Shown here: positions 21,913-31,830 of the stretch, one piece after another
How the letters are laid out: every line of letters starts with the position of its first letter
Numbering within the stretch: position 1 is the stretch's first letter
Origin: Limnanthes douglasii subsp. nivea
Taxonomy: Eukaryota > Streptophyta > Magnoliopsida > Brassicales > Limnanthaceae
NCBI GenBank assembly: GCA_036936605.1
Contig: JAUPFV010000004.1
Coordinates: 91,476,334-91,540,333 of the forward strand
DNA length: 64,000 bases
Direction of reading: 5' to 3'
Program-made: the position numbers and the translations under genes
The notes under the pieces: model-generated
The model's input: the letters and a program-made list of their open reading frames with translations, nothing else
The model's database searches: none
Told to the model about the DNA's origin: nothing

Positions 21913-22842
21913 CTACTCCAAGTACATCCGGAGATGCTCAATGTTCCAAGGGTGATTCAAAACCCTTCCATCTTTGTCTTCTAGCCAGTATGTTCCAGGT
22001 TTGAGCCTTTCAATGACCATATAAGGTCCTTCCCAAGTTGGGGCTAGTTTGCCGAGCAGCTTCTCTTTAGTGTGTAAGAAGACTTTCCTTAACACCTTAT
22101 CCCCCAGCTGAAAATCTCTTCTTTTAACTCTGGAAGCAAACCTGCTTCTCATCAAACCCTGATAGTGTGCAGCTCTAAGGTGAGCTTTAACTCTTCTTTC
22201 TTCTATTAAGTCGAGCTGACCTCTGATTGCCACTTCATTAGCGTGTTTGGAGAAATTATGAACTTGAAGTGAAGGGAGAGTTGTTCCTATGGGAGCTATG
22301 GAATCCATCCCATAGACCAAAGCAAAAGGTGACTCTTGTGTTGCACCCCCAGGTGTAGTCCGGTAGGCCCACAAAACCTCTTGTAAATAACTAGGCCATT
22401 TTCCAGCAGCCCCTTCTAAATTCTTCTTTAATCCGGACAGTATAGTTCGGTTAGCCACTTCAACCTGACCATTTGCTTGTGGGTGGAAAGGTGAAGAGAA
22501 ACACTGCTGTATACCTCTAGAGGCACAGAAACTCTCCATTTCCTTGTTGTCGAACTGTGGCTCATTGTCTGTTGTTATCTTCTGTGGAATGCCAAATCTG
22601 CAACAGCTATTGGACAAAATTAATTTTATGACAGCTTTTGATGTTGTACTTGCCAGTGGGGCTGCTTCGATCCACTTCGAAAAATAATCAATAGCAACAA
22701 TTATTGTCCTGCGTCCTCCGGATGCCATAGGTAGAGGTCCCACCAAATCCAACCCCCATCGAGCAAAAGGTATAGGCTCAGAAATTGACTCTAAAGGGAT
22801 GGCTGGGATATGAATTTCATTTATATCTCTGGCATGGGTCAC
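21913..22842 (-). pseudogene. E2 integrase
   Basis: The core domain is open for 309 codons and is the best preserved integrase in the window. The catalytic blocks are AIDYFSKWIEAAPLA (D), TTDNEPQFDNKE (D) and NGQVEVANRT (E). The C-terminal part includes VLWAYRTTPGGATQESPF and ends RMYLE at 21913. In E1 the second block is TDNGPQFDN; here Gly is replaced by Glu next to the catalytic Asp. The HHCC zinc finger lies in the preceding frame (up to 22817). A 2-nt deletion near 22820-22840, compared with the E1 sequence CQRYNNEIH, separates the two. Confidence 0.9.
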
Positions 22843-25192
22843 ACCTCCTCACCAGCTCCTTGGCATCTTGCATTATAGAGGGCCAATAATAACCAGCCAA
22901 CAAAACTCTCCTCGTTAGAGCCCTGAATCCACAGTGAGCTGATCCCTCACCATCATGTAATTCGGAGAGGACTGTTTGAGACTCATCAACCCCCAAACAT
23001 CGTAAGAGGGGTTTACTGTAAGAATTTTTATACATAACATCTCTTAGTATGATAAAACCACGAGCCTTGTGCTTCACTTTTCTTGCAATTGCTTTATCCG
23101 GAGGCAAGATGCCATCGGAGAGATATTGGAGGAGAGGAAACCTCCAATCTTGGGGCTGTCCCATCTGTATATCGAAGCTTTCTTCCTCCTTACCCATATT
23201 GAGCTGGATAGAAGGGCACTCCAGCACATGGATCCAAGGGTATGATTCAGTATAGGCTACAGTTGCCAGGGAGTCTGCTAGCTCATTTTCTGTTCGGGGT
23301 ATGTGCTCATAAACAACACTCTTGAACTTAAGTGCCACATCTTTGAGAAGAAGTAAGTATTTTATTAACTGCTCCTTTTTTGCTTCAGATTGACCTTGCG
23401 CATGGTGGATAAGAACCTGGGAATCACTCATCAACTTGACCATTTTGGCCCCACAAATATGAGCTAACTTTAAACCAGCTATAGCAGCTTCGTATTCGGA
23501 CTCATTGTTGGAAGCCCTAAAAGCAAAACATATAGCTTGGTACATTTTGTCTCCATACGGAGAGGTTAAGAATACCCCTGCTCCACATCCCATAGTACTT
23601 GATCCATCATCCGTCCGGACTACCCAGACCTTTTTACCTTTCATCTCAGTTGTTTGCTTTGTATCCCTATTTGAGTGGAATTCAACTAAGAAATCATCCA
23701 TAGCTTGGGCTTTTATTGCTGTTCGAGAAGAAAAATCAATGTCGAAGTCCCCCAGCTCCACTGACCACTTAGTCATTCTACTCGAAATATCAGCCTTTTG
23801 TAATACGTTTTTTAGGGGATAGGATGTCCGGACAATAATAGGATGAGCCTGAAAATAAGGCCTCATCTTCCTAGCAGCAATTACCAGGGCTAGTGCTAAC
23901 TTTTCAAGCTTTAGATAGTGTTTTTCTGCATCTATCAAGCTCTTGCTGATGTAATACACCGGACGGGGATAGTTATCCACCTCCCTTACCAATACAGCAC
24001 TTATGGCACAACTGGAAACTGCAAAGAAGAGTGTTTCTCCGTTAACAGGTTTAAATAAAGTCTTGGGGAAGGACATATGTTTTTTAATCTCATCGAAGGC
24101 CTCATCACATTGTGACGTCCAGTTAAATCCTTTGGCACCTTTTAAAGTTTGAAAAAATGGGGCACATCTGTCCGAAGACCTTGAGATAAATCGATTTAAA
24201 GCAGCCAACCTCCCAGTCAACCGTTGTACTTCTTTAATATTTTGAGGAGGTTCCATTTGAAATAAAGCATTAAGCTGGTTCGGATCAGGCTGTATCCCTT
24301 GCTCACTTATTATGTACCCTAGGAATTTTCCGGACTGTACTCCGAATACACACTTTTCAGGATTTAGTTTCAAATTCACTTTTACTAAGTTGGTAAAAGT
24401 TTCTTGGAGGTCTGCCAAGTGTAGCTCTTCGTCCACACTTTTAACCATCATGTCATCGATGTACACTTCCATATTTCTTCCAATTTGATCAGCAAAGGCT
24501 TTGTTTACTAACCTCTGATAGGTAGCCCCAACATTTTTTAACCCAAACGACATCACCTTGTAACAATGAAGGCCCCTATCAGTGACAAACGTGGTATGCT
24601 TCTGATCCTCCGGATCTACTTGAATCTGGTTATACCCGGAGAAGGCATCCATGAAAGATAGTAGTTTATTCCCAAATGTAGAATCCACCAGTTGATCAAT
24701 CCGGGGGACATGGTATAAATCCTTTGGGCAAGCCCTATTGAGATCTGTAAAATCAATACACATACGCCACTTGCCATTTTTATTTTTCACCAAGACTGGA
24801 TTGGTTGTCCATAAAGGATACTAAGACTCCTTTGTATGCCTCGTCTTAGTAAGCCTGTCGACCTCTTGAACTATGACATCAGCCTTTTCTTTGGAAAAAG
24901 CTCTTCTTTTTTGTACCACAGGTGCTATGTCTCTTCGGATGGACAAGTGGTGTGATATAATATCTGCTGGCACCCCGGTAACATCAGCATTGCACCAAGC
25001 AAAAACATGATGATGGTCTTTTAGGAACTTCAACATTTTACCCTTCAGTTCGGGTGCCATTTTGGACCCTATCTTGACATTTTTTCCCTCTTCCAAAGAA
25101 TGTGTTTCAACTTCTTCAACCGGTATTAAAACTCCAGGGGTCTCTCTGGGGTCATCAATTTCACCCTCACCCCCAGAAAGCCCCTCAAACTG
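22817..25192 (-). pseudogene. E2 reverse transcriptase, tandem RNase H and integrase zinc finger
   Basis: A frame of 658 codons (24793-22817) covers most of RT, both RNase H domains and the HHCC zinc finger. RT shows CIDFTDLNRACPKDLY, FSGYNQIQVDPED and YIDDMMVKSVDE. RNase H 1 shows SCAISAVLVREVD. RNase H 2 shows VRTDDGSS (E1 has DGGSS), NESEYEAA, LMSDSQVL and NELADSLA. The N-terminal part of RT (25096-24821) is separated by TAG at 24821-24823 where E1 has Gln (ASQYPLW). The frame opens directly after the shared UAG at 25193-25195. Confidence 0.9.
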
Positions 25193-25195
25193 CTA
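25193..25195 (-). other. Shared in-frame UAG between protease and RT (E2)
   Basis: The context is GAG GAA TAG CAG TTT GAG on the minus strand, the same position and downstream codons as 10768-10770 in E1. Confidence 0.85.
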
Positions 25196-26079
25196 TTCCT
25201 CATTGATACAGACTGCTCCAACGTCCGAGGAGCCAGTGCTGTTGCATAACACTCTCTTGCAATCTTTTGCCTGCTCCGAACAACTCCCACTTGCCCTTGC
25301 ACAACATATTTCAAACATTGGTGGACCGTTGAGGCCACTGTATGAATCCTAGAGAGCCAAGAACTCCCTAGAATAGCATTGTAACAAGTGGGATAATCCA
25401 CCACGATAAACAATATTCTAACCATCTTCTTAAAAGGGCCCTTGCCCAACAAAACTTCTTCTTCGAACTCCCCGATCACATCTGCTGAGCTTCCAGTGAA
25501 ACCCACAATTGATCTGTTCGAACGTTGAATTACCGCAGGATTTTTCATCTTTTTGTAGGAAGTTAAAAAGAGGATATTGGCAGAACTCCCAGTATCCACC
25601 AAGATTCGTCTTATGTCATTGCCCCCAATAGATGCTCCTATCACAACAACATCTTCATGAGGACCGACTATATCCCTCAAGTCATCCTCATCGAACACAA
25701 TGAAGGGAAATGGAATCTGTGATTGATAGGAAGTCATGCCTCCCTCAAGTTGGGTAGCTAATGTATGAACGTGCCTCTTCTTTGAAGAAGCAGTGGGTGC
25801 TGTCATGGTATCCCGTTCGAAAATTGTGAGTGACTCAAAAAAGTTAATAAGCCCGGATACTGTTTTACAACGTTCCTCAATGGCACCCACTCTGTTTCGA
25901 GTTAGATCAGGGTCCAAGTATTCTGACTCTACGTCAAACCTCTCGACTATCACCATAACTCCCTCCGGAGCGGATGTGCTTGCATTGATTGGACCAGGCC
26001 GATAAGCATTATCAGACCTATTTCCTCCTCTTCTTTTAATATACGCTCCCAACTTTCCTCTTTTAATCAAATTCTGGAC
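25196..26079 (-). pseudogene. E2 aspartic protease
   Basis: The catalytic motif is ILVDTGSSANILFLTS, preceded by EDVVVIGASIGGNDIRR. The second half includes VLLGKGPFKKMVRILF and PTCYNAILGSSWLSR. The frame is open from after the TAA at 26080-26082. A 1-nt deletion near 25215 (E1 reads CTCGGGGCAG where E2 reads TTGGAGCAG) shifts the end of the domain out of frame, so the surviving open frame runs past the shared UAG in a different frame. Confidence 0.87.
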
Positions 26080-27542
26080 TTATTGCTTCAAATCAATGCA
26101 ATCATCAGTGGTATGGCCAGTATCATTGTGGTACTGACAGAAGGAATTGTTACGATGCTCCCTAGGGGATTGTAGTGCAGCCGGCCTTCTATAGTGTACT
26201 TCTTCCTTAGTTTTGTCATAAATAGTGGCTACACTTTCTTTTAACTCAGCAAACCACTCCGGTTGAACCCAAGACCCTCTCTTATTTCTAGATTGCTGAC
26301 TCTGGGCAGGCGCAGCTGGCTGAGACTGAGCTTTAGCTCTGTTATGACCCTGCCCGGCCTCCCTTGCCTTGTTCCCGGACTAATTTTGATTGGGGTTTGG
26401 TGCAGTCGGGGCAGACCTCACCTGCCTGTGCACCCTAGTTTTCTTTGTTTTATCAACGTTAATTTGCTTCCCAACCTGATTCAGTAGACCTCCCCAAATC
26501 ATGGCTTTTTTCCTGGTCATTGAATCAGCCAAATTTCCAGGGTTTAAGCCCTGCCTCAAATATGTTATGGCTACTTGCTCAAAGCAATCAGCAAACCCGT
26601 TTTTGGTGTTTACAAAATGACTTATGTATTCTTTCAGTGATTCGTTCGGCTCTTGGTCATAATGGATAATTGTGTCCCCATTGCCCTTTAATTCCTTACT
26701 CCCAACAAACTGCCTCCGAAAGGCCACCCAAAAGGTGTCGAAATTTCTGATGCACCCCTGTGGTAAGCTGTTATACCACTTCAGAGCACTCCCCGTAAAG
26801 GACTGGGAGAATGCTCTAAAAAGAAACTTGTCGTCATCATCGAAATTCATCATGAAATTTTGAATTGTTCCAAGTGGTTGTCCGGATCTTTACTGCCATC
26901 ATATTTCTCCATTTTCGTACTATCGAACCTCTTAGGGAGGTTTCCAGACATTATCTTGGAAGACAATGGAGATTGTCTCCAATTCCGGCCACGACTGAAA
27001 ACGGTATCCTCATTGGGAGTTGCAAAGATACCTGGTTCATCATGGAAGGAAAAAGGATCCACCAGCATCCGGTCTACGTGTCTCCGGCTATGAGATGATC
27101 CTTTGCTTATATTCCTCTTTAACTTCCCATGTCTATCCCTTTTTCTTGAATACTTTTTAATCAACTTTTGTTTCTTTTTAGATCGGCCCTCATCACTACT
27201 AGAGGATAAGGACTCTTCAACTCCATCCTCACCCGAGGAGCTACTAGAAGATTCTGAGTCTGAATCAGAACTTTCCACCGGCTTGGACCGGTGAGACTTT
27301 TTAGAGCTAGCATGAGTCTTCTTCGTACTCACATGGGTCTTAGAAGGCTCATGCTCTCTAGGGTTGTCAGTATGATGAGCAACTGATGCCTTTGACTTCT
27401 CTTTTATGCCCATCTTTGCCTTCTCTGCCCTCAGAGCTTCTATCTCACCCTTAATCTATCACGCTCCTCGATGGTGTATTCATCGTTTTCACCCACCACT
27501 TCAACCAAAGCTGGTGGTACTTCTGGTGCGTCTCGGATTCAT
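26080..27542 (-). pseudogene. E2 gag
   Basis: The ATG aligned to that of E1 is at 27540-27542. Recognisable parts are the Ser-rich segment (ESSDSDSESSSSSSGEDG), the Gag domain (FRAFSQSFTGSALKWYNSLP, YISHFVNTKNGFADCFEQ) and the knuckle CQYHNDTGHTTDDC. Damage includes a 1-nt insertion a few codons after the ATG, a 1-nt deletion near 27451, a frameshift near 26863 (FKIS instead of FKNFMM), a stop at 26380-26382 and TAA at 26080-26082 where E1 has Glu. Only the shared UAG further downstream is common to both copies. Confidence 0.87.
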
Positions 27543-27593
27543 TCGGACTGGTTTTTCTGATGGTTTTGAATGATCGATTCAGGCATCGTCGTT

Positions 27594-27611
27594 CTCCCAC
27601 TGTGGTCGCCA
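27594..27611 (-). promoter_or_regulatory. E2 primer binding site (tRNA-Arg)
   Basis: TGGCGACCACAGTGGGAG on the minus strand lies three bases from the 5' LTR and is identical to that of E1. Confidence 0.85.
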
Positions 27612-27614
27612 ATT

Positions 27615-28022
27615 TGGTGTGGTTTATTTTTGTCTGAGGGTAAGTTTGTAATTTTTGTTTAGATTTTTGTGGAAGTTTATGAGTATTTAATGTTTGGGTA
27701 GAGTGTAGAGGGAGAATTAAGCAGCCTGGTTGTATTTAATTTTCATTACCCTCATTTAATGTTGGTGGTTGGGTATTTATACCCTTATATTTGGGCCTTA
27801 TGGGCTTTCGGGTCGTGTTTAATGGACCCGGGTCGAGCTTAATGACCCATTAGTTCTAAGTAGGAGAACATACAGCTTAGTCAAGAAGTGATTAGGTTTT
27901 AAGTACTTTAGTTATGTTCGAACAATCCAATGGATGATGGTGTCCGAACTGCTCCTGTCCGGTTAGGTAGACATAGTCCAAACTGACCCTGTCCGAGGTG
28001 GTGACGGAATCCGGACTCATCA
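27615..28022 (-). repeat. E2 5' LTR (right copy)
   Basis: It is 408 bp, from TGGTGTGGTTTATTTT to CCGGACTCATCA on the plus strand. TATAAATA is on the minus strand at 27774-27781, within GGGTATTTATACCC. Confidence 0.94.
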
Positions 28023-28027
28023 ATGTC
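28023..28027. repeat. Target site duplication of E2, right copy (ATGTC)
   Basis: It is identical to 17678-17682. Confidence 0.92.
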
Positions 28028-28620
28028 GATGAGGTAACTCTTAGTTTTGGAGATTTTATAGAGTTTGATTTGAGACACATATGCATGTGTTCAAAGAATT
28101 TAAAGAAGTTTTATTTGGTAAAATTTTGTAATATACTTCCTTTGAATATCAGTTTGTATTGGTCGTACCTTAAACTTTTATCATTATAACTAGCCCTTTT
28201 TCATGACGAATTTAATAAATTATTACATCAGTGCCTTTTGCTTGAGGAATTATTATCAGATATATATTATTTGTTAGGTGTCATTCAAGTAGACTCAAAT
28301 AATTTAAGAAAATTATCAATAATTACTGAAGATTGCAATGAACATTATGATTATCTTATCGAGATTCAAGCATCTAACTATTATTAATTAGTGGTAGACG
28401 CAAAGTATGATGATTTTATCCTTAACATTAACAATACTATCAAATACGTTTACAAATACTTCTTTATTCCAAGATTTTAATTTGTACTTTAATCATTATA
28501 ATTCAGACTAAAACATAGAGGTTGGATTTCCAGATATGGGTTATGTCCAGTTGGTTTCAATTATGTAGAGAAATATTAATGGAGAAGCCAAATATTTTGA
28601 AATTTGAATGGAGGTTTAAG
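28028..28620 (+). pseudogene. F-box/LRR (FBD-type) gene fragment
   Basis: Plus-strand frames read DEVTLSFGDFIEFDLRHICM and NLKKFYLVKFCNILPL, then FHDEFNKLLHQCLLLEELL, VDSNNLRKLSIITEDCNEH and LIEIQASNYY. These match the LRR part of plant F-box/FBD proteins, where relatives read D-E-x-x-x-K-L-L-S-G-C-P-x-L-E-E-L and then D-S-P-N-L-R-K-L with I-x-A-P-N-L. Later, VQLVSIMXRNINGEAK resembles the segment before the FBD domain. Stops occur near 28187 and 28384. No F-box itself is seen. In family members the protein is a substrate adaptor of SCF ubiquitin ligases, but this copy is a relic split by E2. Confidence 0.6.
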
Positions 28621-29021
28621 AATGTTGGTTAGATTTGTTATTGATATGTACAAAGGTTAGTGGGCTGATCTTATTCTGGCCAGATGTTTCACTTTGTACA
28701 AGGGTAACAAAGAATGAAATTTTCAGTGATAAAAAATATATTATTCCAAAAACTTAAAATAATTTAAGGCATATTAGGCTTTATATAATAGCTTCTCAAA
28801 ACCCTAAATTAGAATACAAGGAAATAAAATAAAATAAATAAAATAAAATAAAATCTTAATATAATTAGATTTGATTCAAACAATATAAGATATTTGAATA
28901 AAGTAAAATAAAAAAAAGGTTTGTGTTTGGACTTTCTGGGCTACATCAAATTGGATACTCATTGGTGATAGAATTTACATTTGGATGATGTGAAATGTGG
29001 ATTTCTTATGGATTTAATATT
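28621..29021. other. AT-rich DNA with an AAAAT-type microsatellite
   Basis: A run of AAAATAAAATAAATAAAATA lies at about 28822-28854. No gene is seen. Confidence 0.6.
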
Positions 29022-30053
29022 TCATTTGAAGTGTTTCGTTTTAAAAAGATTGAAGAGGTTTTTGTAGGAATCAAGATCTTCTGCGAGTATAGAAGCATCT
29101 TTTGATATGTTCATGTTTGAATTTAGACAAGTTTCTTTCATTGAATGATGTGAGTTTTTATAAAAAGGAATTAGTAACTTCTTAAACCACACTTCTTTTT
29201 TAGAATGAGGGTTCACTTTTGGGTTAGGTTTAGGTAAGGTTAGCTGTTTATCTGTGTCAGCTAACCTATCAGATTTCAGCAAGTCTTTTTTACAGATTGA
29301 GTCATTATGACCCAAAGGATTGCAAGAGTTTTAATATATGGGCAGAAATATGTCTAGAGCTTCTGGGGAAGTGACCTAGAGCTATCCATGATGAGCAAAG
29401 TTTTACAATAATTAAATCTAGCTCTGTTATATAATGGGGCCCAAATAGACAAAAACAATCCAATTTCTTTTGTTAGTTGGTTAGTAGAATCATGACTATA
29501 CAAGAATTTTGGAATTTTAAGTCATTATAGTCTAAATATGAAATTACCTATTGAATAACCGTTTATTTTTATAAATTCTTAAGCTCATATATATATATTT
29601 TCTTATTCTATAAAGATATGTTTATAATCCCATATATATAGACTATAATGACCTAAAAAGTTAAAGGAATCTAGAAAGGATCTAATTTCTAAGTAATTTA
29701 GGTCTAGAAGATGTGAATTTTGCTATGAGTGTGAATTTAGAGTTAAGAAGAATAAGATTCTTATCTGCCTTTTTGAAGATGACCGCGTTGTGATCTCGTT
29801 TTTGCTAGTATTTGGATTCTTCATGGGTATACGATCTGACGTTTGCTTCATGATCTCTGCAAAGGATTTCTTGTAGTCTCTTTGAGGTTGATGTGTAATA
29901 TTTTGCGACTTTTCAAATATGGGATTAGATCCCATCTCATGCCTTGATGATTGCGTCATTTTTCTATCTTGATTTTGATGTAGATAGAAGCGTTAATTTT
30001 TTTTCTTTTGGAGATTCTTCTGATGAATCATCGATGGTTGTGGGTTGTTTCAT
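29022..30053 (-). pseudogene. LINE-type ORF1 relic with DUF4283-like and CCHC parts
   Basis: Minus-strand reading gives a start MKQPTTIDDSSEESP at 30053 and then DYKKSFAEIM. A DUF4283-like block follows (FTLIAKFTSSRPKLL, then RSFLDSFNFLGHYSLYIW, broken by stops, about 29580-29720). At about 29283-29325 there is a CCHC knuckle, (stop)-N-S-C-N-P-L-G-H-N-D-S-I-C, whose first Cys codon has become TAA; it is followed by KKDLLKSDR. This order is typical of plant LINE ORF1 proteins and related DUF4283/zf-CCHC proteins. No RT or poly-A tail was found nearby, so a captured fragment is also possible. Confidence 0.42.
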
Positions 30054-31233
30054 TGTTGCAGCCAGAAGAAATTGATTTTATGGGAAATTAAGTAGTTTTG
30101 AGGTGAGGTTGAGAAACGAATCATCTACTAAAAAATGAAAACACGATAAAAATGTATCATTTTAAAGATTAGCAGTATCTCTTCGAAAAAATAAAACTAA
30201 AAACGCATTTTAAAATCTTTTAGCCCTCTATTTTTTTAATATTTATAAATAGACGAGATTAAGAGTTTGTTACCTTTAACAATTTTATTATAATTTTAAA
30301 AAGTGATTGTTATTTTTTAATTCTTTTTATAAAATTAATCGTTATATAACAATTCTAAGACAACATAAAAGTTTACCTAAAAGTATATAAAATAGACTTA
30401 TTTGTTTATTAGCTTATCTACTTTCCCACCAACACTTTGCAATAAGTCATTTTCCGGAAAACATTTTTGACATGTCTAGTCGAGCCATTAGCACTTAAAA
30501 TAATTGGAGTAGAATAACCCACAGTATATTATGTTAGTTGGTTAAACAGAATTAGTTTAACTTTTAAATTATACATATAAAATTTTATTATTAGCCTGTT
30601 GGATCAGACATTTTTAGGCAAATTAAAATTTAAAGTAAAACAGAGTGAATTTAAAAGAAAAAAAAACTTGAGCAGATCCACTTGGGACACTGTTAATATT
30701 TTATAATTTTCAGATCGACTTAACATTGTATCGGAACATATAAAATTGGATAACAAAGGATGAATGAGGTTTCCGACCCCTAAACGTATAGTGGTGAAAA
30801 GAAAATATAAGAATATGGTAGAATTGGCTGCAGCGGATAATAACTATTTCAACCGTGGATCTCAAGTCCACGTCAAATTCAAAGAACCTGGCACATGAGA
30901 CAACAGACCTCACTCAATAAAAAATTACCTAGTTAATCAGTGAATTTCGGTCTCCTTTTTATACAATCACTGGGCCATAGATGTCTTTTTAAGTTGTACT
31001 CTTTCCGGTCGAGTAACATTCAGTGTCTAAAAAAAGTATTCTACTAAATTGAATTATAGTTGGCAAATGTACATCAAATATTTTAAATTCTTTTGATACA
31101 TGTACAGATTTTCATAATTCCAATAAATATATAAATATTTGTAAGTTTAAAATATATTTTAAATTAAAATTTAAATTAATTTTATTATTTTAAAAATATA
31201 ATCGTATTTAATTCACGATTATTATCGTTTCAC
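30054..31233. other. AT-rich DNA, no gene seen
   Basis: Both strands are rich in stops. The sequence around 30838-30905 briefly resembles an anticodon arm but does not fold as a tRNA. Nothing else is supported. Confidence 0.5.
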
Positions 31234-31830
31234 GGTTATTATCATTACAATCCTGACCACAACGATCACCACGATTGCTATCGCTGTCCCTACATCACCA
31301 TTACATGTACCACCATCACGTCTACGACCACAGCCGCCACCACAACCACGACTACGACCACAGCCGCCACCACAACCACGACTACGGTCGTCGTCGTACT
31401 ACCACCACCATCACGATCGCGATCTCGATCACTACCACCACGATCACAACCACAATGACAACCGTCACGACATGACAACCAACACCACGACCACCATCAC
31501 TGCCACCACGATCACCACCACCCCCACGACCAACATCTCCACTACCACTTCCACCACAACCACGACTATTGATGCCGCCACGACAGCACCACCACGCCAC
31601 TACGACCACGACTATTATCATCATCAACCATCCCGACGACCACCATCACCACCATCACAATCACAACCACGACCACCGCAACCACAACCGTCGTCGCACC
31701 GCAACCACAACCGTCGCCGCACCACCACCAGCACCATCCCACGACCATCACCACCACTACCGTTGTTGCCGTCGTTGCTGTGGTTGCACCACGATGACGA
31801 CCACCACGATCACGACGAACGCAAAAATTA
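31234..31830. repeat. CAN/CCA-rich low-complexity block with a 30-bp tandem repeat
   Basis: About 600 bp consist of mixed ACC, CAC, ATC and ACG triplets on the plus strand. Two exact 30-bp copies starting CTACGACCACAGCCGCCACC lie at 31322-31351 and 31352-31381. Long open frames on both strands (His/Thr/Pro-rich on +, Val/Gly-rich on -) follow from this composition and should not be called genes. Confidence 0.85.

Larger units (their letters stand above)
17683..28022 (-). mobile_element. E2: second copy of the E1 family
   Basis: The element is about 10.3 kb, with the same orientation, gene order and PBS as E1, and a perfect ATGTC TSD. Internal proteins are closely similar to E1. The LTRs resemble those of E1 only in part (both contain TATTTATACCCTTAT and end in CCGGA/TCGGA-CTCATCA), so the two are diverged subfamilies. 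By eye the two LTRs of E2 differ at about 15 of roughly 326 alignable sites, so E2 is older than E1. The left LTR has lost about 80 bp. E2 lies in an F-box/LRR relic. Confidence 0.93.

Noticed and set aside
3182..28027. E1 and E2 as one compound or tandemly duplicated element
   Set aside because: Each has its own perfect TSD and its own pair of matching LTRs, and the 4 kb between them is unrelated.
30820..30905. Possible tRNA-like arm (TGGATCTCAAGTCCA)
   Set aside because: No acceptor stem, D-arm or GTTCRA T-loop could be built around it.
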